Of a stretch of DNA of 62,607 nucleotides, positions 31,935 to 40,792 are shown one piece after another. Source of the stretch: a virus. The DNA lies in IMG/VR virus record IMGVR_UViG_3300017917_002458, positions 1-62,607 of that record. One strand, 5' to 3'. The notes below the pieces were generated by a model. That model was not told the origin of the DNA, did no database searches, and saw only the letters and a program-made list of their open reading frames with translations. The translations under genes were made by a program, and so were the position numbers. Within the stretch, counting starts at the first letter, position 1; every line of letters starts with the position of its first letter.

Positions 31935-32519
31935 ATGGGCTGTGATATACACATGTACATTGAGTACGCAAATAAAAAGCATTTAGAAGAAACGAGAAAG
32001 AAAAAAGCCGAGGGTGATACTGAGGCACGTGAATATTGGCGATCATTCGGTGGTCGCATGAATCCTGGTCGGGATTATTGGATGTTCGGCATACTCTCAC
32101 AAGGGGTAAGGTCGGATAACCCAAATGGGTTTCCGCCGAAGGGAAGGTTAGATCGTGATGAATTATCTTGGGGTACAGCCGAAGATGATTATCTGTACAT
32201 TGTTGATGAAGGTCGTGAACCAGGTGACAATGAAACAACTTTAGAACGAGCCCTAAAATGGGCTTCTGGGAGATTCCCTGAGACATTGGTCTATCGTGAT
32301 GGTAAACCACGTTTTGTATCCCATCCTGACTGGCATTCACATTCATGGTTAACACCAGCCGAATACAAAAAGGCACTTGAACTTTATCAAGCGGATTGTG
32401 ACAAACAAGGTTACGGTTATAAGGTACCCTCTGAATATAAAGCGATTCTCGCCGCCTTAGAGTCTTTGGAATCAAACGGCGAAAATGAAGCCAGGGTTGT
32501 ATTCTGGTTTGATAACTAA
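31935..32519 (+). CDS. Conserved phage protein (194 aa)
   Basis: Begins MGCDIHMYIEY, a hallmark start of a widespread phage family, followed by RDYWMFGILSQGVR and HSHSWLTPAEYKKAL. Cys, His and Asp near the N-terminus could bind metal. Function unknown. A homing-endonuclease fragment follows its stop. Confidence 0.7.
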   Translation: MGCDIHMYIEYANKKHLEETRKKKAEGDTEAREYWRSFGGRMNPGRDYWMFGILSQGVRSDNPNGFPPKGRLDRDELSWGTAEDDYLYIVDEGREPGDNETTLERALKWASGRFPETLVYRDGKPRFVSHPDWHSHSWLTPAEYKKALELYQADCDKQGYGYKVPSEYKAILAALESLESNGENEARVVFWFDN

Positions 32520-32525
32520 AATAAA

Positions 32526-32666
32526 TTTGGTGATTTAATCCGAGAGTGGGACAGTATCAAAGAGATAGTCATTCATTTAGGGTTAAAAACCCCAACAACG
32601 ATTTCTAATTGTTTGAATGGATTATCAAAAACGGCAAAGGGTTTTATTTGGAAATATAAAAATTAA
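32526..32666 (+). pseudogene. Remnant of a NUMOD-type homing endonuclease
   Basis: An open stretch with no start reads IREWDSIKEIVIHLGLK, then ISNCLNGLSKTAKGFIWKYK and stop. This closely parallels the C-terminus of the GIY-YIG protein at 46416 (FDSLTEAFDFLKI, ISKCLKNKQKSAYGFIWKIKK), a NUMOD1-like DNA-binding repeat. The catalytic part is gone. It marks an old insertion between the 31935 gene and the PRPP synthetase gene. Confidence 0.75.
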
Positions 32667-32672
32667 AATAAA

Positions 32673-33458
32673 TTGAAATACATTAGATCAAAATACCCAG
32701 ATGGCGGTATATATGCGACAATAACGGATTTCCACAATCCTGTAATAACTGAGCGCATTAATTCATACGAAGATTTATTCTTCATAAAATCTCTAATGGA
32801 GATTTGTGAATACAATGACGTTGATGGTGTCGAACTGAACATACCATGTATGTTCCAACAGCAGCATGATCGCCGCTTCAATACCCGTCAGTCATTTGAG
32901 CTACAAATCGTTGCTGACTTCATTAATTCATGCAACTTCAAAAAAGTTCGTATATTCCACCCACACTCAGATGTTACCCAGGGTACTATCCGTAAGTGTC
33001 AGGTTGTGGACAACAGTAAATTCATTACCGAAGTTCTGAAAGAACTCCCAACCAAACCAATACTACTCTCTACCGATGGGGGTTCATTCAAATGGATCAA
33101 CAAACTTGCTGATGTGATTGAGTTCACTGGTGAGGTTTACGGTGCCAACAAATCACGTGATGCTGTAACGCACAAACTGGTTCAGATGATTGATCGCCAG
33201 GACTTTGAGGGGCGTGATATTCTCGTTGTGGATGACCTTTGTGTGGGTGGTGGTACTTTCTTGGGCTTGGCTGAGTTGCTGAAAACCAGAAACGTGGGTC
33301 GTTTGTTCCTGGCCATCTCACATGTAACCATACAGTCACCAAACAAGGCTCTGGAAGGTGCGTATGAGCGTATTTTCACCACAAACAGTAAGTACGATAC
33401 GTACAACCTTGATAACCTCACGGTTTACAATATGGATGACCTTAAAATCTTTCAATAA
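32673..33458 (+). CDS. prs: Ribose-phosphate pyrophosphokinase (PRPP synthetase)
   Basis: Makes PRPP from ribose 5-phosphate and ATP. The 261-aa product is shorter than bacterial enzymes (about 310) but has RIFHPHSDVT, the YGANKSRD flexible-loop region and the PRPP-binding loop ILVVDDLCVGGGTF (about 186-199). It starts with TTG just after the endonuclease remnant, so its original start may have been altered. PRPP is the co-substrate of the NAMPT encoded 2 kb downstream. Confidence 0.85.
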   Translation: MKYIRSKYPDGGIYATITDFHNPVITERINSYEDLFFIKSLMEICEYNDVDGVELNIPCMFQQQHDRRFNTRQSFELQIVADFINSCNFKKVRIFHPHSDVTQGTIRKCQVVDNSKFITEVLKELPTKPILLSTDGGSFKWINKLADVIEFTGEVYGANKSRDAVTHKLVQMIDRQDFEGRDILVVDDLCVGGGTFLGLAELLKTRNVGRLFLAISHVTIQSPNKALEGAYERIFTTNSKYDTYNLDNLTVYNMDDLKIFQ

Positions 33459-33667
33459 TGCCACAGATGACCGCACAAACAACTGAATATACTTTCTCTC
33501 TGGGCGAGATAAAGCGTATGATATGTAAGGAACTGGATATTCCAGAGGCTGCTGTAACGGTAACATATGAAGTGAAAGACATATCTGATCGATATGGTAG
33601 CTATTCTTCAGACTATCAGGTTACCTCAGTAAAAGTAAAAGTTGATAACACAAAAATAAAGAAATAA
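33458..33667 (+). CDS. Hypothetical protein (69 aa)
   Basis: Overlaps the PRPP synthetase stop by one base (TAATG). Begins MPQMTAQTTEYTFSLGEIKR; predicted alpha-beta. No domain recognised. Confidence 0.6.
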   Translation: MPQMTAQTTEYTFSLGEIKRMICKELDIPEAAVTVTYEVKDISDRYGSYSSDYQVTSVKVKVDNTKIKK

Positions 33668-33668
33668 A

Positions 33669-34043
33669 ATGACGAGTAAAATCGAAAAGGGTAAATTGAT
33701 TTACCTGGCATCACCTTATAACCACCCAGATAAATCTGTGATGGCCTCAAACTTTGAGATCGTTTCAAAGAAAGCCGCCGAATTGGTGTCTGATGGTCAT
33801 GTGGTTTTTGCACCGATAACATACGGACACATGTTATGTGAGTTCAAAGAAATGACAACCTGTCAGGAGTTTTGGATGGGTTTCTGCCTAACTTACCTTG
33901 AAAGGTGTGACGAACTCTGGGTTTACATGATGCCAGGTTGGGACGTATCAAAAGGTGTGGCCCAGGAGATCGAATTCGCAAAAGAACATGGGATGCCGAT
34001 TAAGTATCTCGAAATAAAAACAAACGTTTTAACAGAAGCATAA
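33669..34043 (+). CDS. DUF1937 protein, deoxyribosyltransferase-like
   Basis: 124 aa with LIYLASPYNHPDKSVM (10-25), VFAPITYGHML (47-57) and MMPGWDVSKGVAQEI (94-108). DUF1937 has the nucleoside 2-deoxyribosyltransferase fold, so it may cleave or exchange N-glycosidic bonds of nucleotides; the reaction is unproven. Confidence 0.75.
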   Translation: MTSKIEKGKLIYLASPYNHPDKSVMASNFEIVSKKAAELVSDGHVVFAPITYGHMLCEFKEMTTCQEFWMGFCLTYLERCDELWVYMMPGWDVSKGVAQEIEFAKEHGMPIKYLEIKTNVLTEA

Positions 34044-34309
34044 TGAAAATAGCATTTTACTTAGTGGTGTTTATCGGTCTATTCTTTTACATGGCCAAAA
34101 CACATATCACATTGCAACCGTTTTCAATCAAATTTGAAAACCTGAAATACACCTTTGGTTGGGTCTTATTAACGGGTGGTATAACACTACTTGTTCTTGG
34201 TGCCCACGAAACAGGGGTTAAGGAGGGGGCCGAAGCAATGAAAAACGAGGTTATAAAAACCCTGGATAGCATGATTGAAGCAGATAAACTGGAAAAAAAC
34301 AAAGAATAA
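34043..34309 (+). CDS. Membrane protein (88 aa)
   Basis: Two transmembrane segments (FYLVVFIGLFFYMA and YTFGWVLLTGGITLLVLGAH) and an acidic-basic helical tail. Shares a base with the previous stop. Function unknown. Confidence 0.6.
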   Translation: MKIAFYLVVFIGLFFYMAKTHITLQPFSIKFENLKYTFGWVLLTGGITLLVLGAHETGVKEGAEAMKNEVIKTLDSMIEADKLEKNKE

Positions 34310-34310
34310 T

Positions 34311-34814
34311 ATGAGTTGGTTAACAAATCTCTTTAAGAGAAAAAAACAAGACACGGCTAAGAAAGCCGAAATAACTAAAATACCACCACCATCGGGTAAG
34401 GTATTTTATATGGATTACGCCCCAACGGGTAGAACAACCGAAATAAGGTATTTATCACCATCGGATAATGGTGTGCAAAACACCCCACAGAATAGTGGAG
34501 ATTTCTTCCTATCGTTAATGGCCGCCCAAGCTACCGATTCAGCTGCGTTGGGTATGGTGATTGGCGGTGATCCAGCTGGTGCAATGATAGGTGATATGTT
34601 AAGCGATAGCAATCATTCAAGTAATGATTCACATGATTACAGCTCACCGAGTCACGACTACAGTCCATCAAATGATGACTATAGCTCACCAAGTAACGAT
34701 TCTTGGTCGTCAAGCAACGATTGGTCTTCGAGCAGCGATTCCTCATCATTTGGATCGGATTCATCATCTTCTGATTCGAGTTCATCATTTAGTTCCGACA
34801 GTGGAGGTTGGTAA
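34311..34814 (+). CDS. Protein with Ser/Asp-rich low-complexity tail (167 aa)
   Basis: N-terminal basic region (MSWLTNLFKRKKQ), a Gly/Ala-rich hydrophobic patch (AALGMVIGGDPAGAMIGDML), then about 65 residues built from S, D, N, Y and W repeats such as DYSSPS and SSSDSSS. Disordered tail, perhaps surface-exposed or a phase-forming region. Function unknown. Confidence 0.65.
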   Translation: MSWLTNLFKRKKQDTAKKAEITKIPPPSGKVFYMDYAPTGRTTEIRYLSPSDNGVQNTPQNSGDFFLSLMAAQATDSAALGMVIGGDPAGAMIGDMLSDSNHSSNDSHDYSSPSHDYSPSNDDYSSPSNDSWSSSNDWSSSSDSSSFGSDSSSSDSSSSFSSDSGGW

Positions 34815-34815
34815 T

Positions 34816-35073
34816 ATGGGAAAAACAAAGAAGCGATACGTTAAATGGGCTAATAAGCTTAAAAACGCATATCCCAGAAAAATGAAGCCATACATGGCTG
34901 ACAAACATATGGGTGAATTAAAGTATGAAGCCACTAAATCCCCATATGTTGATGGTTACACAAAAGGTATAACCGCAACCGAAAAACTTACAGTAAAGAA
35001 TGCGAATCGTAGTAGAAAGAAAGCTATGCGCCAGCAATCCAAAGATATAATCAAGGAAGCATTGCATAAATAA
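34816..35073 (+). CDS. Basic hypothetical protein (85 aa)
   Basis: Lys/Arg-rich throughout (MGKTKKRYVKWANKLKNAY, NRSRKKAMRQQSKD). May bind nucleic acid. One nucleotide after the previous stop. Ends just before a strong promoter. Confidence 0.6.
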   Translation: MGKTKKRYVKWANKLKNAYPRKMKPYMADKHMGELKYEATKSPYVDGYTKGITATEKLTVKNANRSRKKAMRQQSKDIIKEALHK

Positions 35074-35088
35074 ATATCTGACAAAAGT

Positions 35089-35119
35089 TTTGGTGGTTCA
35101 GATTTTTTGACTACTTTTG
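35089..35119 (+). promoter_or_regulatory. Bacteroidota-type promoter
   Basis: TTTG at 35089 and TACTTTTG at 35112-35119, 19-nt spacer. Its start point now lies before the displaced NAMPT start (35140), then the present start at 35256. Confidence 0.75.
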
Positions 35120-35139
35120 TATTCTAAATCGATAACGAT

Positions 35140-35208
35140 ATGACAATTTCATCACAACGCCTTTTGGCATTCCTGGAGATCTACTGGACAGATGTCTATA
35201 AGACATAA
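35140..35208 (+). pseudogene. Displaced N-terminal remnant of NAMPT
   Basis: Reads MTISSQRLLAFLEIYWTDVYK then T and stop. The present NAMPT begins MTSNSKSLLAFLEIYWTDVYK with different codons throughout. The remnant keeps the promoter-proximal position, so it is the original 5' end, cut off after the TDVYK codons. No endonuclease gene remains between the two copies. Confidence 0.8.
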
Positions 35209-35225
35209 ACTTATAGAAGTTTCCG

Positions 35226-35234
35226 ACTATTTAG
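35226..35234 (+). promoter_or_regulatory. ACTATTTAG motif
   Basis: Near-match to the ACTATTTATA motif of the homing cassettes, 21 nt before the present NAMPT ATG. It is consistent with the recoded 5' end having been brought in by a similar cassette. Confidence 0.3.
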
Positions 35235-35255
35235 TTAAACATAAAAATAAAAAAA

Positions 35256-37058
35256 ATGACGAGTAACAGTAAATCATTGTTAGCCTTTTTGGAAATTTAT
35301 TGGACTGACGTTTACAAGGTAGGTCACAAATTCATGCTCCCCGTGGGTAGCTATTTGATGTACTCAAACTTTACCCCACGTAGCGGTAAACTATCGAACG
35401 TAAAGGATTCCAAATTCGTTATATCTGCTGGTCAGCAGAAAATGGTTCGTGCCATGAAACACGATTGGGACGTTAACTTCTTTGAACGCCCTGTGGAAGA
35501 AATCTACCAGTTTGGTCGTGATATGACCGAAATGCTGATGCTGGAGACACCATATGATGTGTCACACTTCATCGCCCTTCACGAACTCGGCTATTTACCT
35601 CTTTGTGTTAAGGCCATACCAGAGGGTCTCAAAATACCTTACAAGGTTCCTCTGTTTACTGTTTACAACACTCACCCAGTGAGCAACATGGTCTTCGACT
35701 GGTTGGTAAACTATCTCGAAACAATTGGTTCAGCCGAATCTTGGTTGACACCTACTTCCGCAACAACAGCGTATGCTTACCGCCAACTCGGTCTTGAGTG
35801 GGCAGAAAAGACTGACCCAGAAAACCTGTGGTTTGTTGATTATCAGTTCCATGACTTCTCTATGCGTGGTATGGGTGGTAAATCAGCCATCATCAACTCT
35901 GGTCTGGGTTTTGCAATGTGCAGCCGTGGTTCTGACACACTCCCTGTGATACCAGCCGCTCGTATGTATTATGACGAAGAAAAGCCATGTATCAACTCTG
36001 TTATCGCAACAGAACATGCCATCATGTGTACACTTACGGGTTTTTACCTGAAAACCGAACACGGTTCATGGGACAACATCGGTGCGTTGGAAGTTGAAAC
36101 TTTCCGTGACCTGTTGAAGCGTTTCCCTAAAGGCATCCTCTCTATCGTATCTGATACCTGGGATCTGTGGAGGGTTATTACCGACTACTGCCGTATCCTG
36201 AAAGACGATATCCTGGCTCGTGACGGTAAACTCGTTATCCGTCCTGACTCTGGTGACCCCGTGGACATTATCTGCGGTGGTGTTTTCAAACCAATAGAAG
36301 CTGATAGTTATGAAATGTTCATTCAATCCGCTCAGGATGTTCTCCACGAGGATCTGGTAGAAGAAACACCACATGGTGAGTTCGGTGGTTCCATAACGCA
36401 AAGGTTTAAATGGAATGGTGATGTTTATGATGTTACTTACGACCCAGACTGGAATCGCCATGATAAACAGTATTATTTCATAGATAACTATGGTGGTAAT
36501 AAAACCAAAGCTGTAAAGGTTGAACTAAAACCAGAAGATAAGGGTGTTATCGAACTTCTTTGGGATATCTTCGGTGGTACCATCACTTCTAAGGGTTACA
36601 AGAAACTTGACAGTCACATCGGTGCAATCTACGGCGATAGTATCACTCTGGAAAGGGCTAAGAATATCTTTGTGCGCCTCGCCGCTAAGGGTTTTGCAAG
36701 CACAAACATCGTACTCGGTGTGGGTTCTTACAGCTTACAGTATGTAACCCGTGACACCCACGGTTTTGCCCAAAAAGCAACATATGTTGAGGTTGAGTTT
36801 GTTAACGGACACAACGAGCATTTCATTGAGGGTATCGAAATCTTCAAAGACCCAGCAACTGACGTGGGTAAAACAAAGAAATCAGCACGTGGCCTGATTG
36901 CCGTACACGAGGATGAAAACGGTGAACTGTATATCAAAGACCAGTGTACCTGGGAGGAAGAAAAACAGGGCGTAATGCAGGTTATCTTTGAGAACGGTGA
37001 GTTCTATAACCAAACAACACTTACCGAAATCCGCAGGAGAATAGGAATGGCCGTATAA
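35256..37058 (+). CDS. nadV: Nicotinamide phosphoribosyltransferase (NAMPT)
   Basis: Makes nicotinamide mononucleotide from nicotinamide and PRPP. The 600-aa product is longer than the usual 460-490. Family motifs: YKVGHKFMLP near the start, DYQFHDFSMRGM (about 198-209), the active-site VIATEHAIM (about 247-255) and LVIRPDSGDPVD (about 326-337). The recoded N-terminal codons follow a displaced remnant of the same sequence. With PRPP synthetase (32673) and the NMN adenylyltransferase (41221) it completes a two-step nicotinamide-to-NAD+ route. Confidence 0.92.
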   Translation: MTSNSKSLLAFLEIYWTDVYKVGHKFMLPVGSYLMYSNFTPRSGKLSNVKDSKFVISAGQQKMVRAMKHDWDVNFFERPVEEIYQFGRDMTEMLMLETPYDVSHFIALHELGYLPLCVKAIPEGLKIPYKVPLFTVYNTHPVSNMVFDWLVNYLETIGSAESWLTPTSATTAYAYRQLGLEWAEKTDPENLWFVDYQFHDFSMRGMGGKSAIINSGLGFAMCSRGSDTLPVIPAARMYYDEEKPCINSVIATEHAIMCTLTGFYLKTEHGSWDNIGALEVETFRDLLKRFPKGILSIVSDTWDLWRVITDYCRILKDDILARDGKLVIRPDSGDPVDIICGGVFKPIEADSYEMFIQSAQDVLHEDLVEETPHGEFGGSITQRFKWNGDVYDVTYDPDWNRHDKQYYFIDNYGGNKTKAVKVELKPEDKGVIELLWDIFGGTITSKGYKKLDSHIGAIYGDSITLERAKNIFVRLAAKGFASTNIVLGVGSYSLQYVTRDTHGFAQKATYVEVEFVNGHNEHFIEGIEIFKDPATDVGKTKKSARGLIAVHEDENGELYIKDQCTWEEEKQGVMQVIFENGEFYNQTTLTEIRRRIGMAV

Positions 37059-37068
37059 TGGATTAATG

Positions 37069-37108
37069 AGTCTGGGTAAAGTGAGCATGACACCTAACCC
37101 AGGCTCTT
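37069..37108 (+). other. Stem-loop between NAMPT and SPFH genes
   Basis: GAGTCTGGG/CCCAGGCTC (9 bp, one G-T) with an inner GTG/CAC hairpin, followed by TTATCATAAAA and no real T tract. It could be an mRNA-stabilising or processing element, or a weak terminator. Confidence 0.45.
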
Positions 37109-37155
37109 ATCATAAAATAAACAATCATAAATTAACAAATAAAAAAAAAGCTAAA

Positions 37156-39051
37156 ATGCTACAATCAATTTTAAGTTTCTGGTGGATTCTTATCCCAGTT
37201 CTCGCAATCGCAGGTTACAAATTTGTATTCCGTGTATTTTTCGGCATGGTAATCATTCCCGAAGACAAGGTAGGTCTTGTTACCAAGAAGTTCGTATTAT
37301 TCGGTTCAAACAAATCATTGCCCGACGGTAAAATCATCGCCCTAAATGGCGAACCTGGCTTCCAGGCCGACACACTCGCTCCAGGTCTTTATTGGGGTTA
37401 CTGGGTATGGCAATATTCAATAACACAGGCACCCCTTGTTGTTGTACCAAAAGGTAAAATAGGTCTTATATCAGCTAAAGATGGTGCGCAGTTGCCAACG
37501 GGTGCTATCCTTGCACGTCACGTGGAATCTGATAACTACCAGAATGCTCGTTTGTTCCTTACTAAGGGCGGTCAGCGTGGTAAACAAGTGGGTTATCTTA
37601 ACAACGGTGTGTATCGTATCAACACTCTTCTTTTTGATGTGTTCCAGGCAGATATTACAAGTATCGAAGATGGTAAAGTAGGTATCATCACAGCACAGGA
37701 CGGTGTTCCGTTGGATGCGGGTACTATCGCAGGTAAATTGATAGAGGGCCACAACAACTTCCAGGACTTTGATAAGTTCCTTGCCAATAACGGTCAACGT
37801 GGTCTTCAATCACAGGTAATCCAAGCGGGTAACTATTCTCTGAACCCATGGGCGGTAATAGTTGAAGTGGTTGAAATGACACAGATTCCTATTGGTCACG
37901 TTGGTGTGGTAATCTCGTATATTGGTGATGATGGTAAAGACCTTACGGGCGAAACTTTCAAACACGGTAACATCGTGAATAAAGGTGAAAAAGGTGTATG
38001 GATTAAGCCATATGACCCAGGTAAGTACGCAATCAACCCATACACAATGAAGATTGAAATTGTACCAACAACCAATCTGGTTCTGAACTGGGCGACGGGT
38101 CGCAATGAATCACACAATCTGGATAAGGGTTTGAGCACGATTACGGTGCGTTCAAAAGACGGTTTCCAGTTCAATCTGGATGTATCACAGATCATCCACA
38201 TACCAGCTAATGAGGCACCAAAAGTAATCGCTCGTTTCGGTTCAATGTCAAATCTGGTAAGCCAGGTGTTGGAACCAACAATCGGTAACTACTTCCGTAA
38301 CTCAGCACAATCTTCTGACATCATATCGTTCCTTACTGACCGTAAGAAACGCCAGGATGAGGCTAAACTTCAAATCAGTGGCGTTCTTGAGGAATACAAC
38401 GTACACGCCGTGGATACCCTGATAGGTGATATAAACCCACCAGAGAGTCTTATGAAGACACTAACCGACCGTAAGATAGCCAGCGAAGAAAAGGAAACCT
38501 TTAAGATTCAACAAGAAGCCCAGGAACAGCGTAAAACGCTCGAATCGGCTAAATCGCTTGCGGAAATACAAGGTAAAATGGTGGCCGCCCAACAGTCGGT
38601 AGAAATCTCTCAGCGTGAAGCGGAAGCATCTGTGAAGAAAGCAGAGGGTGAGGCAAAAGCAATGGAGTTGAAAGCGAAAGCACAGTCAAACGCCAACCTA
38701 TCACTGGCCGAAGCGGAAGCTAAGAAAACCAGACTGATTGGTGAAGCGGAAGCAGCCAAGATTGAAGCTATCGGTAAATCAACCGCCGAATCATACAAAC
38801 TTCAGGTTGAGGCCATGGGTGGTGATAACTTCGCTAAGTTCAAGATCACCGAAGAAATCGGTAAGAACAACATTCGTATCATACCAAATGTGTTGATCGG
38901 TGGCGGTAACGGTACTGACGGTTCTATGAACGGTCTGATGGGTCTGAAACTCATGGAAATGATGGGTTCTGATAATAAGGTTGCCCCAGTGGTAGCGCCA
39001 GTTGAAACAACTGACACACCAAATGAAGTACCTAAACAAAGTAAAAAATAA
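37156..39051 (+). CDS. SPFH/flotillin-like membrane protein
   Basis: 631 aa. N-terminal transmembrane helix (WWILIPVLAIAGYKFVF), then two diverged repeats each with an IIPEDKVGLVT or MTQIPIGHVGVVI strand and a GEKGV/GQRG turn. Next is the band-7 core (TVRSKDGFQFNLDVSQIIHI), then a 150-residue Ala/Glu/Lys coiled coil (QREAEASVKKAEGEAKA). Large phage homologues may build a scaffold at the host membrane; exact role unknown. ATG at 37156 follows an A-rich leader. Confidence 0.82.
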   Translation: MLQSILSFWWILIPVLAIAGYKFVFRVFFGMVIIPEDKVGLVTKKFVLFGSNKSLPDGKIIALNGEPGFQADTLAPGLYWGYWVWQYSITQAPLVVVPKGKIGLISAKDGAQLPTGAILARHVESDNYQNARLFLTKGGQRGKQVGYLNNGVYRINTLLFDVFQADITSIEDGKVGIITAQDGVPLDAGTIAGKLIEGHNNFQDFDKFLANNGQRGLQSQVIQAGNYSLNPWAVIVEVVEMTQIPIGHVGVVISYIGDDGKDLTGETFKHGNIVNKGEKGVWIKPYDPGKYAINPYTMKIEIVPTTNLVLNWATGRNESHNLDKGLSTITVRSKDGFQFNLDVSQIIHIPANEAPKVIARFGSMSNLVSQVLEPTIGNYFRNSAQSSDIISFLTDRKKRQDEAKLQISGVLEEYNVHAVDTLIGDINPPESLMKTLTDRKIASEEKETFKIQQEAQEQRKTLESAKSLAEIQGKMVAAQQSVEISQREAEASVKKAEGEAKAMELKAKAQSNANLSLAEAEAKKTRLIGEAEAAKIEAIGKSTAESYKLQVEAMGGDNFAKFKITEEIGKNNIRIIPNVLIGGGNGTDGSMNGLMGLKLMEMMGSDNKVAPVVAPVETTDTPNEVPKQSKK

Positions 39052-39054
39052 GCT

Positions 39055-39537
39055 ATGCAAATTGTAAAACCAGATAGTCAACATCAGTTTGTTAATCTCG
39101 GTAAGATTTCTTGCAAAATGTTCTTGGCGGGTTCCATTGAAATGGGACTCGCTGAGAATTGGCAAGAAAAAATAGAGAAACTGCTTGCTAATTACAATAA
39201 AGTTTGTATCTTTAACCCGAGACGTGATGATTGGGATTCGTCATGGGAACAAGACGAAACAAACCCGCAGTTCAACTACCAGGTAAACTGGGAGCTGGAT
39301 AAGCTCGAAGAAAGTGATCTGATTTTCATGTATTTCGATCCGAATACGAAGTCACCAATAACACTAATGGAACTTGGTGCTTTCTGTAAACATCGCAATA
39401 TCATGGTATGTTGTCCCAAAGGATTCTGGAGGCGTGGTAACGTACAGATCATATGTACTCGAAACAACATACCGTTTTATAATAACATAGATGAAGCCAT
39501 TGGCGCTTTGTTGACCAAACTACATACTCATAAATGA
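39055..39537 (+). CDS. Nucleoside 2-deoxyribosyltransferase-like protein
   Basis: 160 aa with KMFLAGSIEMG (21-31), NPRRDDWDSSW (54-64), the catalytic-type region LIFMYFDPNT then SPITLMELGAF (Glu near 107) and CCPKGFWRRGN. Matches the Nuc_deoxyri_tr2 family, which exchanges bases or cleaves nucleoside glycosidic bonds. Second protein of this fold in the window. Confidence 0.8.
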   Translation: MQIVKPDSQHQFVNLGKISCKMFLAGSIEMGLAENWQEKIEKLLANYNKVCIFNPRRDDWDSSWEQDETNPQFNYQVNWELDKLEESDLIFMYFDPNTKSPITLMELGAFCKHRNIMVCCPKGFWRRGNVQIICTRNNIPFYNNIDEAIGALLTKLHTHK

Positions 39538-39947
39538 CACTAAAAGAATTAAAAAACTGGATAAACAACCTCCCAGAGGAATTTAATGACCACATGGTCG
39601 TAAATGGAAAAGTCGGGAAACTGGACGAACAATATCACTATCGTGTTGACAGCCCAATAACCACTTTGATGGTGGATGAGGCTAATAAAGAGGTTGTTAT
39701 AATGTATGACGACCAGGATGATTTTGAAGCCAAAATGGATGATACCATACCTGATGACTTTGATAGCGAAGCCGATAAGATAATCGAAGCTATGCAGTCG
39801 GAGGAATTTAAAGCCTCATTCCGCAAACAGGTTGAACAGGATACCTGGGGCCAGGGTAAACCGATGTACTATATGGATGATGACGGTTGGTTGGTTGAAC
39901 ATCTAAAAGATGGTACCATAAACAAATTAAAAAGGCTTAAGAACTAA
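39534..39947 (+). CDS. Acidic hypothetical protein (137 aa)
   Basis: Overlaps the previous gene by 4 nt. Very acidic middle (YDDQDDFEAKMDDTIPDDFDSE), tail MYYMDDDGWLVEHLKDG. May mimic nucleic acid or bind metal. No domain recognised. Confidence 0.65.
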   Translation: MTLKELKNWINNLPEEFNDHMVVNGKVGKLDEQYHYRVDSPITTLMVDEANKEVVIMYDDQDDFEAKMDDTIPDDFDSEADKIIEAMQSEEFKASFRKQVEQDTWGQGKPMYYMDDDGWLVEHLKDGTINKLKRLKN

Positions 39948-40537
39948 TGAATATATTAGAATATCATTACCCCTCGAGTTTAGGTGTCGCCACCGTACAT
40001 AATTTTCATAATGAGATATATGCTGGGGAATATGACAAATTTGGTGTTTCCGTTGAATATGGCGATATCGTTGTCGATTGTGGCGCAAACATAGGTATTT
40101 TTACTATCTATGCTAAATCCCTGGGGGCAAGAGCAGTATATTCATTTGAATGTGATGACGAAACATATCAATCATTGATTATTAATCTGGGTTCTTCCGA
40201 TAACACAAAGAAAACATTTATTTCCGACAGATTCAACGACCCAAAACATTATAATGTCGAAAAGATAATGTCTGAATATGGTTTAACCCATATTGATTTT
40301 ATGAAGATTGATATCGAAGGATGGGAATATCCTTTAATATTGAATATGAACCCAGACACACTAAAAAAGGTTAAAAAATGGGCCATAGAGTGCCATAATT
40401 TAACTGACCCGCATTATGCAGGTAAAGTGTTTCAAATACTCGAAAAGTTTAGTATTAATGGTTATTCGTGTTATTACGAACAAACACATAAACAGTACCC
40501 AAGCATAGGTATGTTTTACTTTATAAAAAATAAGTAA
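39947..40537 (+). CDS. FkbM-family methyltransferase
   Basis: 196 aa SAM-dependent enzyme: motif I DIVVDCGANIGIF (40-52), acidic motif II VYSFECDDE (about 65-73), and FMKIDIEGWEYPLI (about 117-130), the FkbM signature. Likely an O-methyltransferase on a sugar or small molecule; target unknown. Confidence 0.82.
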   Translation: MNILEYHYPSSLGVATVHNFHNEIYAGEYDKFGVSVEYGDIVVDCGANIGIFTIYAKSLGARAVYSFECDDETYQSLIINLGSSDNTKKTFISDRFNDPKHYNVEKIMSEYGLTHIDFMKIDIEGWEYPLILNMNPDTLKKVKKWAIECHNLTDPHYAGKVFQILEKFSINGYSCYYEQTHKQYPSIGMFYFIKNK

Positions 40538-40792
40538 ATGGACAATAAAGAAATTTTTATTTGCGACTGCCATAACTTTGAACATCAGTTGATTTTTTGG
40601 AAAGATGAAGATTACGTATATACTTACGTTAATCTCCTTCATTATCAAGGGTTCTGGAAAAGGCTCTGGTATGGTTTGAAATATGCCTTTGGGTATAAAT
40701 CAAGATATGGTGCGTTTGATGAATTTCTTTTCAATCCAGAGGATCTTCAACGATTAAAAACATTTTTAAATGAGAGCAATTATAGCCGTTAA
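40538..40792 (+). CDS. Hypothetical protein (84 aa)
   Basis: Starts directly after the previous stop. Pattern FICDCHNFEHQLIFWKDEDY and KYAFGYKSRYGAFDE occurs in many phage genomes. Possible metal ligands in CDCH. Function unknown. Overlaps DHFR by 23 nt. Confidence 0.65.
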   Translation: MDNKEIFICDCHNFEHQLIFWKDEDYVYTYVNLLHYQGFWKRLWYGLKYAFGYKSRYGAFDEFLFNPEDLQRLKTFLNESNYSR

